Positions 49,401 to 62,313 are shown, numbered from the stretch's first letter. The stretch: 64,000 nucleotides of DNA from Tetrahymena thermophila SB210 (GCF_000189635.1 NW_002476104.1:44870-108869), one strand, 5' to 3'. Translations and numbers: made by a program. Notes: generated from the letters alone by a model not told the origin.

Positions 49401-52381
49401 GTTCTGGGAAGAAAGGTTTTCCACATTTGATGTAATATTTTAATTTAATGGAGTTTTTATTTAAAGGGCTTTTTATAATTTATTTAAATAGGGTGTTTCA
49501 CTTCTAAAATTGTCAACTTGGATTAGCAAATACCAGGAAGATCTAAAAAAATTTATCAACGATGATAGAATTGAACATGGTCTTAACACTTTAATTAGAA
49601 TTCATACTAATAGAAGTATAGAAGCTGCAGAAGGAATCATAGATGGAATACTAGAATATGAAAGGAAAAATAGTCTTTAGGAAGAGTTAGATAGAGCTAT
49701 TAAAGAAAAAGAAATTCTTACAAGCACAACTTATGTTGATTTGTTTAAAATAATAAATGAAGGACTAGATTTTAGTTATGCTATTTGCTCTTGCTAAGAA
49801 TTAGTAAAATAATTCGGATTCTACGGATCACAATTAATACAATATTACTTACAAGGAGTTTAAAACATGATTGATGAAATGGATTTTTCCATCAACTAAT
49901 TGATTTGTATCTGCAATAACACACTCAATTTTAATGACAGTAGCAATAAATATTACAATAGGTAATTAAAAATTCTATTCAAAATTAAAATTTATTTGCT
50001 TGAAGAAACTAAATTTATTTTTTATAATTAATTAGACTTATTTCAATCAAAGGAATCAAAGAAGAAGATATTGAGAAAGCTTACAATAAAAGTTTAATTG
50101 CTAAATCGTTTATTAATTTATCAAATAACGCTTACAACAAAGTAGAAAATTACATTCTTGATGAATTACCAACCTACTTTAGCAAAAAGGCATTTCTTGA
50201 AATCAAGCTCGGCGACACTCTTTAATAATTTGTTGAAAGCAGAATTAAATCAATCAAAATTTTCCATGATCGCTTTTAACGTAAAGCTTGGAAATAAATT
50301 CTAGACTAGCTTATCCTCTATTATTTCTAATGCATGATTTTGAGTTGCCCAAAAGCTAAAAAAGAGCAAGTAATCAATCACATCACTCCTTATTTTATAT
50401 TCAATTTTTTAATTTTTTTTTTTTTTTAATAGATTGATGACTTTGTCGAGAAGTTGGAAGATGATCAAAAATTACTTGAAGAAGAATTTAGTACCTTTTT
50501 AACTGATTCTAGCTTAAAGACTAGCTTAAAACCATTTTAAGAAATGATTGATTTTATCACAGAAGATTCTGAAATTAAAATTTAGAAAAACTGTAGAAAT
50601 TTGAGAGTTTGCTTTGGGCCTGCATTCACCTTTAAAACTGTCGTAAAAAATATTCATTTTGTGGTTTTATCTTTTATTAACAATAAATTAAAATTAGAAA
50701 ACCATTTTGGAACTTAGAAAAGACTTGGACAAAGAAACAAGAAACGATATGATTCAGTTTTGTCAAGATGTATTAAATTTAAATTAAATTAATAAGAATT
50801 AATCATAAATTACATATAAAACTAGACACTCCAACTCTACAATAAAGAGCATGCTTAAGAAGTAGAAGAGTAAGAAATTGACATGCGTATAAATGTTTTG
50901 GGAGTGGAGTAACAGATGTAAAGAGACTCGATGGAGATAGAAACAGCAGACTCAATAGATGGTGAGTTAAAAAAACGTAAAACAATATCCCTAAGTTTAA
51001 CTATGAACGATGTAAAGAATAAATAAATTTTAAAATGAGCTAAATTAAATAAATTTACAAATTAAAAGGGAGATGCCACTCAAGAACAGTTGCATTAAGA
51101 TGTTATTCCAAGAAAAGATGTATAATATAAATGATTTGAATTTACATATTATTAAAAATTTTTTATAATTTAAAGAGCTACATGAGTAGAAGAAGCACTC
51201 TAGATGATCAAAAACCTAGGGAATTCATAGAAGAAGGATATCTATTAAAGAAGAGCTTGAATAGCAAGTAATTTCAATTTATTATTTTTAATTAATTTAA
51301 TTTTTTCAAAATATTTTTAGCTTCTATGAAAAGAGATATTTTAGAATAAGAAATGGAGTTCTCTTTTGGTACTTATCTGAAAGAGCACAAGAAGTCTAAA
51401 ATAAAATTGAACTTTCAGGAGTAGAAGATATCAAAGAAAAAGAAGAAAGCTGTTCATTTTAACTCGTAAAACAAAATTATTCCAAATATTGTAATTAAAA
51501 TTGATCTTAATTTAAATTAGAATCTTGAAGATAAAAAATCTGGAAAAAAGGGTAAATCATATAAATTGAAAGCTGAAAATCTGGAAGAAATGACATTGTG
51601 GGTTAAAACTCTGCGTAGAGAATTGAATAAAATTCATAACTACAACATAGAAGAAGAGCTAAAATTTGAAGCTTAAGTAATTCATTCAAATTAATTTTAC
51701 AAATTTAATTTATTTACAAAAATAAATTAAAATTTAATTTAAATTAAAGTTTGAATCTTTGATTTAGATTTAAAGGTACCTTAATTCCTCAATATGATTG
51801 TACGAATTGTGTACAAATAATACCATAATTTTAAGATAAATTTTTAAAAAAATGAATTCCTCACTAGAGTATTCAATTTTATATTAATTGATGAATTACG
51901 GTGTTCTTTGAATGTTTATTTAAAATTAATTTTAATTTTTTAGATTTTTAATTTAAAAAAATATGTTTGTTTTTATGACTACTTAATTGATGAGACTTAA
52001 TTTTTATTTTAAATTAAAAATTTTTTAAATTAGAAAACTGGTTAAGGTAAGGCACTACTATTCAAAGACTACGATGCTATCAGAAGAGCTCAAAGAGTTA
52101 AATAAAAATTGGAAGAGAAAAAGAAAAAACAAGAAGAAAAGGAAAGATTACGTAAAGAAGAATTATCAAGAACTTTAAGTACTCAAAATAGAGAATCAAA
52201 AAATAGAATAAGTTTAGTGAAGTAAAATACATAGTTAGATTTTCCTATTTCTAACAAGAACAATAGAGCACTAGAACTTTCAGAAAGTCCCAAATTTAAA
52301 AGTCATGGGTAAATAAGGATGGCTCCATCTTGTGGATGCTGGACTAAGTTCCTATCATTCTTTGGAGTTTCTAAAAATTGA
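46444..52381 (+). CDS. Triple-PH protein with exocyst Sec6-like core
   Basis: Nineteen exons, 1,184 residues: 46444-46622, 46718-46778, 46960-47256, 47297-47330, 47655-47958, 48239-48509, 48826-48980, 49185-49245, 49303-49431, 49492-49961, 50036-50369, 50433-50642, 50698-50769, 50826-51011, 51069-51119, 51176-51267, 51321-51465, 51521-51676, 52034-52381. All phases agree. PH1 is at about 42-140 (KGWLKKKSPNFLGGWQKRYFVI), PH2 at about 248-380 (CGFLHKRSKGKVKYFMKRWFIL ending ITWVSKL), PH3 at about 957-1055 (EGYLLKKSLNSNFYEKRYFRI ending MTLWVKTLRREL). Residues about 400-880 are helical and resemble the C-terminal Sec6/EXOC3 domain (LLKLSTWISKYQEDL, LICICNNTLNF, LDELPTYFSKKAF, ILDQLILYYFQCMI). Sec6 is an exocyst subunit that tethers secretory vesicles. 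The tail is a K/E coil ending in a Cys/Phe-rich stretch. The 34-base fourth exon is the weakest call. PH domains are sure; the Sec6 assignment is moderate. Confidence 0.8.
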
Positions 52382-53154
52382 ATACTTTATATTTATAATA
52401 ACTAATTAATACACTTAATAGCAATCACTAATTTAATTTTTATTCTCTCATTAATTCAATTATCATTTTAATTACATTTATATATATATCCAAATATGTA
52501 TTTTATAGCTTCAAATTTTATTTTTCTCTTCATAATTTTATTCTCATGTTTATTTTATTAAATAATCTTAAAAAAGATTCACTCTCCCTCCGCCTTCTTT
52601 AAAATTTTATTTAAATCAACTAGCCTATCTTTCTTTCGTAAATTTTTAATTTAAGACTTCAAACAAATAATGCTTAAATATTAACCAAAAGTTTATCTGA
52701 TTGTTTAAAAATGTATTATTAATATAGTCCAAACAAACACTTTATCTGATTTTAAAATTAAACTAAATGAAATTAAATGGTAAAGATATTTTTATTTTAA
52801 GCAAGTATTTTTATTAAGATAAATATTTTTTGTTTGTTTTAAGTAATCGCTTACTTTAAGATAGATTTAATCTAAAAAAAGTAATACTTAGATTAATCAT
52901 TTTATTTTTTTGTAAGGTATTTAAGTTAAATAGAGTTTTACTGATACTTAAATTAATACAAATTTTACGAGAAATAAAATGTATTAATAAAAATTGAACT
53001 AAAAAATATCAAACAAACAATGTTTATTTATTAATTTATTATTTATCAGTTGATTAAAAAAGAAAACGCTTAATTATATTTTAATTTGCAAATAATTATA
53101 AAATTCATAATATTTAATTATAAGATTTGTAAGTAACTAAGTAGTAGGAATTAA
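52382..53154. other. Intergenic region
   Basis: AT-rich spacer; no gene or notable structure seen. Confidence 0.6.
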
Positions 53155-54147
53155 ATGATTGTTAAAGAAAACCCTAAAATATAAGGCAATAATAAGCAGT
53201 TCTTGCCAGCGCCATATAAGAAAAAAAGATATTACACTCCATAAGATATTAAAGTTCATAATACTGCTAATGATTGTTGGCTTTCGTTTTTTAATAAAGT
53301 GATTGATCTCACTCCATTAATTTAAGCATCAATTTCATGTATCAAATTTTACTGCTTCAAAGAATACAATTAGGATTTTTATATAGAAAGGGTATTCATT
53401 CATTTTTTGTATTTTAACAAATTTAGCTCCATTATGTAAACCCCTTATCGATGCCGCTGGTACTGATATTACTTATTGGTTCGATAGCCAAACTAGAGAG
53501 CCTAGAAAAAAAATTGACTTGCAAACAGGATAAGAAGTATATTATTGTCCTTTAGGGTAGTTTTTGCACATTCCACCACAGGGACCAAACAGTACAATAG
53601 ATGCTTCTGCTACTCTTGTTCCGTATATTATTTTATTGAGTAAAATGAGATTTTATTTTATTATCGTTTGTCTATTTTTAGTTGGTGGAGAAACCCAGAA
53701 TACTAAATAGGATTATTATCATACAAAGTGAGAAAAATAAAAATTGTAAATATGCTCTCAGATCATGAAGACGTATTAGTAGTAATGAAACAGATTATTT
53801 ATCAATGAGTAGAAATATTAAAATTTATATAAATTTTATGCACTATTAAACAGGTTCCAAGCGAAGAAACCATAAACGAAATTTTAGAAAGATATAAAAC
53901 AATCAATTACCATGCAGCAAGCTATACCTGGAAAAGAATGAGTATTCCTCTTGATATGGATAAAAATCTAGAAGAAAATGGAATTCCTGATGAAACTGTA
54001 GAATTTGAAGAGTAAAAATAATTTTTATTTCAAATGAAAAAAACATTTTATATTCATTTAATTAATAAAAGACTTGACATTCCTGAAACAGAGTGGTATA
54101 TTCCAGCAATTCATTTATATTTCAATGATGATTTAACAGTGGCTTGA
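53155..54147 (+). CDS. CYB5D1: Cytochrome b5 domain-containing protein 1 (CYB5D1)
   Basis: Four exons (53155-53338, 53427-53622, 53682-53781, 53854-54147), 257 residues. The splice sites were fixed by alignment with vertebrate CYB5D1 as I recall it; segment lengths then match exactly. Signature stretches: [89 protein letters not shown], and the C-terminal [16 protein letters not shown]5D1 is a cytochrome-b5-like protein of motile cilia associated with radial spokes, proposed as a redox sensor for beating. The HPGG heme-ligand motif of classical cytochrome b5 is not visible; only the first part of the fold (HNxxxDCW) is conserved. An insert of about 20 residues ([19 protein letters not shown]) lies before the C-terminal motif. 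Confidence 0.92.
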
Positions 54148-54961
54148 ATTCATAGCATATAAACAAAATTAAAAAAATGTATTTTAAAGTAATTAAGGAA
54201 TGTTAAATAGATCTATCTTTTAATTTAGAAATAAATAAATTAGTTTTAAATTTGCTTAATAGTATCACAAAATTATATATATATATATTATATATTTATT
54301 TATATATCAATTAATCCCTTTTTATAGGAATTTAAATTAATCAAAAAATATTCTTAACTTTATACATATTTTATTTTCTTTATCAGTCAATCAGTCAGTC
54401 AGCCAATCAATAAGAATGAAAGAATTTATTTATATTTTATTAATTCTTAATCTATCTCAAATAACAATTTTATATTAATAATAAGTATGTTCTTTTGCTT
54501 ACTCTTATATTTCCAGCAATAAATTATTTTTTTATTTTTGTATGCATTTGTAATTAGAATAAATAAATGGTTTCAATATTTTTAGAATTCTTTCCTTAAA
54601 AAAACAAACTAGCTATATTGAATGATTTTTTTATTGAGTTTAAATACTTAATATATCTTAACAAGTTATTCTCAATAGTATCAAAGATGCTTCAGTTTAT
54701 TTTGATTTTTCTAAATTAGATTTTGGAATTTCATTGAAAAGATATTTATTTTATTTGATTTTCAAAAAATAATTTGTTAGTTTGTTAATTTTGTAGTGAG
54801 TTAGTTAGTTAGTTATTAATGGATGGTGATTAATATTTTAAGATTATTGATAATTAATTTGGAAGCAGTGAAATAATAAATTATTAGAACCTTTTCATAA
54901 AAATATTTATTTATTTATTTTCTTACTAATTGATTTGTTATTAAATTTATGAAGATATTTA
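54148..54961. other. Intergenic region between convergent genes
   Basis: AT-rich, holding the 3' ends of two convergent genes. A short CAGT/CAAT run lies at 54383-54409 and a TA-rich run at 54275-54304. No gene seen. Confidence 0.6.
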
Positions 54962-57900
54962 TCAAATACCCAATTCGCCAAATAAATCTGCATTCTAAGC
55001 TTTTTATGCCAATTCTTTAATCTATTTGAAAAAATTATAAAAAATTAATATATTTTAAAATGGTCATTCGAACACTTTATTAATATATTTCAAAAAATTT
55101 AGCTTTTTAAATTTTTAAAAATTACTTTCTAGTCATTATTTTGAGCTGGCTTTTATCCTATTTAAAGTTTTTTACTCTTTGAATCATCTTTTTTATTTTT
55201 AGAAAATGTATAATCGTCATCGTCATCATAATTCACTTTTGGCTTATTCTCTTGTTTTAAAAAATCTAAACCATCTGATTCGTGGCCATCCTGTTTATTT
55301 TCATCGAAAAAATTTATATTTTCTTATTTATGGATAGGGTTTAGGCGGACAGATTCTTAAAGATCTTTTTTTGGAGCTTCTGTGAGGTCTTTTACTTAAA
55401 ATGTAATTTGATTGTTAGAACTGCTATTTTCATCAAAAATGTTTCTTTTTTAAGTTGTATTTTCTCTTGGCTTATTTTAAGGTCTTCTTAGTCTATCGTT
55501 TGGTCCTAAAAACACAACTTCTTCTTAAACTTTTGGTTTTTTCATTTCTTTATCTTCAACTTTATTATTTGTTTAAGATTTTTGATTTACATTTTGCTCA
55601 GTAGGCTTTTATTATGGGATCATATCATTCTAATTTTTATTTTAATCGCTTTCTGGTGACTAGAGTAATTTCTTCGCTGCAAAGTTGAAAGTCTTTGGTT
55701 GCTAATTTGCATCTCTTGAATCGCTACTCTAATTAGTATTAAGTCTTTACTGATTGGCAGTTACTACTCCTCCATCTCTCTTTTCTATATTATTACTTTA
55801 TTAACCTCCAAATGTAGGGTTATAAAAATTGGATGGTTCCTATGGTTTTTAAATGTTAAATGAGTTATTTTCTTAGCTCATGAGATATGGAGCACCTCCA
55901 GCTCCTCCTCCTCTATTCCGAGAAAGAATAGGCTATGCCTAGTAATTGTTATTTTAATCAGAAATATTATTTTGTTAGTTAGATAATTATTTGTTTTCCT
56001 ACTTGCTCTATGCTTTATCATCAAAGAGGTTATCTAAGTTAGATCTATTAGACTTCGCTATAGTATTTGGAGTATTTTAAGTCTAATCATTCTACAAAAT
56101 AGAAGGCATGTAAGTATCGTTTGTATAGCTTGCTACACCTCTATTTCTTTGAACTCTTCTAGGCACAAAGCTGTAGCCTTCATCTTCTTGCTTTGATGTC
56201 TTATCTTCTACTTAACTGTTAGGTATTTTGCTATCTACTTTCTGGTCAATTTTAGGAAACGAATCTTATTTATTTGCTGAAACTCTCACATTAATTTACT
56301 ATTACTCATTCTCATGTATTTGGTTATGATTATTTAAATTGTTTTATGATATATTTTGCTGCTAATTAACATTCTTGGAAGTATTGACTTCTTTAAATAA
56401 GCTGTCTTAGTCTTATTTTTGTTCGTTGATAGATTTCCTTTAATTGCTGCTTCTGCTTCTGAAGTTAAATGTAGGTTTCTAACTCTAGTTAACTTCATCA
56501 TCACCAATTACTTCTTTTTTCTAGTCTTATTTTGCTTATATATTTTTTTTGATAGGAGTATCAGACAAGTCAGAGTTATCATCTCCATCTTTCTTCAATG
56601 CTATACCATTTACTATCTTTGATATGTTTGCATCGCTTTTTTGGTTAGTATTATTAGCTTATTAAGTATGATCTTAGCCACCTTTAGGGACATAGCTTTG
56701 TTCATGTATTTTAAGATAACCAATATTTTCTTTGTTTTAGTCATCTTCTGATTTTTTCATTTTTTTGATAATGAATTTTGGTTTTGAAATCAAAGATATG
56801 TCATTTTCATTCATTTCTTAGCTTTCTATATGCTTAGATTGATTACTCACAGATACATCATGCTATTGATCAGCAGTATTAGAACTGTCCTTCCTTTTAT
56901 ATTCCATCAAGTGTGAGAATTTAGGTTTCACATCTTTTTCTTCTCTATCTCTTTGTATGCTTCTACTCTTAGGTGAATGTAGGCCACTTCTTTTTGATTG
57001 CTATGAAGACGAGGGTTGCTTTCTAATAATTGTAAAAGTGGTGTTTTTAATATCCAAGTTATCTTCTAATTTTATGTCTTCATCCAGCTCTTTGCTCTAA
57101 GTATTTAATATCTAAGAGCTGTCCTTCTCCTGTTCGACAAGGTTATTGACTTATTACAGTTTTTCTATCCCTGCCTCTTCCATCAGTTAATTTAATTCCT
57201 TAACTTGTATAGCAATATCTCTATCCTTGAGCCAGATATCGTCATCAATATCTTTAGATTTTCTCCTAAAATCATATTAAAGAATAGAATATATCTAATT
57301 TTATTTTGATTAATGCAATTTTACTTTAGCTATATGACGTCTTTTTTCATCTCATCTTCTCTTACTCTGAGCTGTTTTTCCATAGTCTCCATATTCTTTT
57401 CATTGATTTATATCTTTTCTCTGAGCTTTTTCAAATGCATTCTTTTATCCTATTCCTACATTTCTTTCTATTTCTACTGATAAATTGGAACATTTAACTA
57501 TTTAGCCTTCTAGCATAACTCATCAAATATTTTATTTTTTTCTTTCATTACATTCTATTTTTTATTTTTTAAATCTCATTTAAATCTATAAAATTTAATA
57601 CTATTTACATTATTGTGAGCCATGTCTTCTTGAATTTTTTGTAATCTATTATTTGCTTCCACTATTTTCGTGTCGAAGATGCTAATTTCCATTTTTATTC
57701 CATGAGTTTTCTTAACTTCAGCAGGAATTCCATTCCTTCTATTTATATCTTGTAATTGATTTTCGATTTCTTTTTTCTGCTATTGCAATTTGTTTATGTT
57801 TTATTTGTATGTTTAAATAACTTTTTGTGCAGCCTAAATCTAACTTTTAATATCATTCATATATTTTGGCTCCATGATCAACTGTTCCCTTTATTAAAGC

Positions 57901-58584
57901 TATGAAAATATAAAAAATGAAACTCTTAAAAAAAAAGAAACATAACCAATTAATAATTTACTCTATTATTTTCAGCTCTAAGCTTCTGAATAATTTTGTC
58001 AGTGTTAATAATCTCAGTGTCTAAGTTGTAGTATTTGGGATTTAAAGATCTAGAGCTTTATCTAGATGCACTTGACATAACTGATTGTTATTCAAGTTTG
58101 TTAGAATTTATGTTTTTAACCAAATGATCTTGCTTCTTTTCGCTGTATTTGCTTAATTCTTTGTTGAGTGCTTTGATTTTATCATTGAGTTGGCTATTTT
58201 CATCCTGTATCTACTTTATTGTCAACTTCTAGTAATTAGAATCTAAAATCAAAGCTTATAGCTTTTGTACTATTTTTAGAAATATTTTCATATCAATAAA
58301 TGCAAGCAATTTTTAACATTTAATCTTAATATTATTTAAATAAATTACCATAAGGAATGTAAGGCACAGGCTAATAAACTCTTTTGCTTAGTGAGCGTGC
58401 ACTCTTCTTCTGTGAAACAGTCCTCGTCCTTGGAGTAATTGTAATATTTGTGGCTGTCCCATAATCACTTTAATTAGCTTTATATGTCGTCTTACTGCTA
58501 ATGCTTACTATTAAATTAATAAATTTAACATTTTTAAAAAAATAAATGTCTACCTTAATCAAATTCAAGGGTATAATCATCCAT
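54962..58584 (-). CDS. Coiled-coil protein with long disordered C-terminus
   Basis: Seven exons on the reverse strand: 58584-58554, 58507-58349, 58269-57962, 57899-57609, 57554-57325, 57265-55126, 55021-54962; 1,072 residues with matching phases. Residues 1-63 are basic and Ser/Thr-rich (TPRTRTVSQKKSARSLSKR). Residues about 64-390 are heptad-rich coiled coil (DENSQLNDKIKALNKELSKY, NINKLQQQKKEIENQLQDI, NMETMEKQLRVREDEMKK). Residues about 400-1050 are low-complexity Q/N/S/D/K sequence with a short Gly/Ala patch (NRGGGAGGAPYLMS). The short last exon adds IKELAQKAQNADLFGELGI; without that splice the protein would end 12 residues after the donor. Many ciliate coiled-coil proteins of this type are cytoskeletal or basal-body proteins, but no family was recognised. 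Confidence 0.82.
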
Positions 58585-59607
58585 TTCTCTATATTATTGT
58601 ATGAGTTATAAATATTTATTACTTAATTTGAGAAAGATATTTCTTAATTAGAATAGGGGTATAATTTTTTCACCCCAGCAAAATTTATTTTTAATTAATT
58701 ACTTTTTTTCTTTTTAATTTTTGATTAGTAAATATTTATTTATTTATAAATTTTTTTTAGAAATAATTAATCAAAAACTTTGTTTATTTTGTTTGCTGGT
58801 TTGTTCGTTTATTTTTTTTAAATTTAATATTTTTTTTTCTGTGACAATCAATTATTATAAATTTGTTAGGTAAATTATGAAGAAATAAAAGTTATAACAA
58901 ATAAATTTTTTAATTAATTTAGTTAGCTTATTTTTTTTCTAACGAATAAATAAATAAATGATTAATTGATGCAATATTTAAGCTATTCATCACACAATTT
59001 AAAAAAATACTTATTAACCAGAAAGACTAACTAAATTATCTATTTTAGATAAAATTCTTCTTTTAAAAAATTAAAACTTAAAAGATTATCTTTTTGAGCA
59101 AAGTTTTTATTATTTAACAAAATATTTTTTAAATTAAATTTTCAATATTGCGAGACTTATTTATTATTCAGTTAGTTCAAAGAGCTCATTTTTTGAAAAA
59201 CTTTTTTGTTATTTTTTCATTTAGATTAAGTTTTAGTAGAAAAAATCTAAGCGTATTATCTATCTTTTAGGTATTTTTTAATATTTTGATGAAAATTATA
59301 TGGCTATTAAATGTTTAGGTTTCAAAACTTTTTATTCTTTTGCAGAAACGATATTTTTATTGATGGATTTGGGGAATTTGAGCTAAATTAATAAAAACAG
59401 GTTACAAATAATTTAATAAATAGATTAATAAAATTTATTTCAGTTTTTAACTTTTTTATTTAAAGATACTTACTTATCAATTAACAAACAAAAAAAAGGA
59501 TCAATTGTTATTTTAAATACAGAAAAAAGATTTATTTTTCATAATTAATTAAATTAGAAAAAAATTGAAATTTATTTTTTAAAAAAGAAAAAGTTGAAAC
59601 AAAAAAA
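58585..59607. other. Intergenic region between divergent genes
   Basis: About 1 kb of AT-rich DNA. The coiled-coil gene reads left and the LRR gene reads right from here, so both promoters should lie within. No gene or notable structure seen. Confidence 0.6.
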
Positions 59608-62313
59608 ATGATAATTGCTAGGTTAGAACAAGTAGGAAATATATTAAAAGCTTAAAATAAATAGTTAAAATAAAATTATTTTATATGAAAAGTTAAATAG
59701 CATTTAGACAACTGCAGGAGTTAACTCTTTGAAAATGTTATTCAAGTATGTTAAAATAAATGAATAAATATTATATAAGATGAAACTAAACATTATCCAA
59801 AATTAAAAGTGAGTAGCCAGTAGGAGAGGATCATACTAATAAAATGTGTTAGCTCTTAAAAGAGGGTGTAAATCTTAATTACTTAAAGATAGACATTAAG
59901 TAATTCATTTTTTAAAAACCATTCATTAAGACTTTTTAATTATTTTTATCTTTGAAATAGAAAATAAATTTAATTTGGGGATATCATTGCAAAAATGCTA
60001 GGACAAAATCTTTCAAATTGCAAGAATTTGTAAAACTTAAATCTCATCTTAATGTAAGCAAATATTAAATCTAAAAATAAATATTTATTTTTAAAATTAA
60101 ATAATTAACAAATTAGAAATGACAATATAAGCAATGAAGGTTCATTACACATTAGTAGGGGTATCTCTGAATGTAAAAATCTTACTGAAGTAAACCTCTA
60201 TTTAGGGTAGCATTAACAAAAAACTCTTTAGAGAAAAATTCAACAAGAAAAAATTAAATTATTTGAAAAAGAGTTTTTTTAAAAAGATATTTTTTAATTT
60301 AGCTTCACATAAAACATAAAAAAGGTATAATCTTATTGGAGATAACCATTCTGCATGTATTGGCTAGGGATTGGCAAATTGCAAAAAACTTACTCATTTA
60401 ACCATAGATTTAACGTATTTTCAATAAAGAAAAACATTTTTATTTAATAATTTTTATTAGTAAGAATATTGTAGTTGACGACTCAGTAGGCTTTGGATAG
60501 CAAATTGCAAAATTAGATAATTTAACATACTTAAATCTCAGTTTTTGGTAATTTTTTAAATTGTTATCCTTTTAATTACAATAAATTCCTTAAAAATTAA
60601 ACATTATTTAGTTTATAAATCTGATTAGAAAACATTATTTTTAACAGATAATTAAATTTTATTAAAATTAATTAAGCATTTTCACAGAAAGAAAATAGAA
60701 ATCGTTTATTTATTTAAAAAACAATAAATTTAATTATTCAGCATAAAATTGCAAACATATTTTATAAATAAATTAAATAAAGAAAATAATTTTATCTAAA
60801 AAACATTTCTAAACTTTCTTATTTAATTGTTTTAGATTTTTTAAATAATAATTTTTATTCAAACAAATTAAAAAATAAATTCAGGAGATGTTAAAATTTC
60901 AAGGAAGAGGGATCTACAAAAATAGCTCAAGGTATTGCTAAATGCAAAAATTTGAATACTTTGATATTTGACTTAAGGTGATATACAAATAATATATAAT
61001 ATTTATGATAAATATTTTAAATAAACTTATTTTTTATCATAGCTCTACAGCAATTGGATAAGAAGGACCATCGAAGTTTTTGCATGAAATTTCTAAAAGC
61101 TAAACCATTTCAAATTTGACATTAAGATTAAAGTAAATAATATGAATTATATTTGAATTTCTTAATATTTTTATTAAAGGAACAATGAATTAGATGATAA
61201 TTGCATGGAAAAAATTGGTTTATCTCTTATTGAGTGCAAAAGACTTAGCAGCCTTTCTCTCGATTTATCGTATTTGATTTCTACTTTATAAAATTACTAT
61301 TATTCTTGTATTAAATCATAATAGCATCAATAACATCGGACCTTAAGGAGCTTTTAATTTAGGAAAGTCGCTAGGCTAGTGCTCCAATTTGAATTCTTTA
61401 AAGCTTAGCTTTGAGTATAATAATTATAAATTTAATCTATTATTTAGAGGATAAATAATAAAAAAGTGTCAACAAAATTGGAAATAAAGGTATCATTGGA
61501 TTAGGTGTTGTGCTATCCAATTGTGATAATCTACAAAGTTTAGACTTAGAAGTTTGGTAAAAAATTTTTATTTATTTATTTTTGTCTATTAATAATAAAT
61601 ACATTTATTAGGAGAAATGGTATTCACCCAGAAGGAGCAAAGGCATTTGGTGAATAAATATCTAAAAGCTAAAACCTTAAAAATTTGTTTCTCGATTTTA
61701 GGTATAATTTAAATAAAATAAATTAGATTATAAATAATTTTTAAATACTCAATAAAAAAGTGAAAACCCAATTGGAAAAGATGGTACACTAAACTTAGTT
61801 AATGCAATTACATAAACTCCGAAGCTGAGCTTTTTAAAACTAAGATTCTGGTATATTTTAAAGCAAAATCTAAAATATAAAAATAATAAAAATAAATTTT
61901 TTTAGGTAAAATGATATTGGAAATGATTTGTTAGAAAAAATTGGAGAAGCAGCCAGCTAAATTTAAAATCTTTGCTCACTTCATTTAGATTTAAAGTAAT
62001 TAATTTTGAATTGTAGTAAATTTGATACTTACAAAATGATTAATTAGGTAAACTCTTATAGGAGAAAAGGGATGCTAAAGATTAGTTAAATAGCTAAGAA
62101 ATTGTAAATAACTTTCAGCTTTATATCTATAATTAGGGTAAATTAATATTTTTATTTATATTTATTTACAATTTTTTGAGAATGATTTTCATATTAATTA
62201 ATTTATTTAATAGAGGAAATAACATACCTTTTAAGAAAGGGTAAAAACTAGGTTTTGAATATAATTGTTTAAAAATTAGCAGTCTATTCAGACTAGACAT
62301 TAAGTCTATTTGA
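59608..62313 (+). CDS. Leucine-rich repeat protein, one repeat per exon
   Basis: Model of 17 exons, 479 residues: 59608-59631, 59693-59745, 59810-59899, 59961-60053, 60117-60206, 60325-60414, 60461-60547, 60885-60977, 61043-61132, 61180-61269, 61325-61414, 61467-61556, 61612-61701, 61761-61850, 61906-61995, 62048-62137, 62214-62313. From 59745 on every intron is phase 2, and each internal exon is 87-93 bases and encodes one LRR of about 30 residues. The consensus is N.IG..G...LG..L..C.NL..L.L.L (for example NNIGPQGAFNLGKSLGQCSN, DIIAKMLGQNLSNCKNLQNL). This is the ribonuclease-inhibitor-like LRR_6 class seen widely in Tetrahymena. It should form a horseshoe for protein binding, cytoplasmic since no signal peptide is seen. 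The first two small exons are uncertain; the repeat exons are well supported. Confidence 0.82.

Noticed and set aside
50803..50985. Reverse-strand frame of 60 codons.
   Set aside because: Antisense to an exon of the PH/Sec6 gene whose splice phases on both sides fit.
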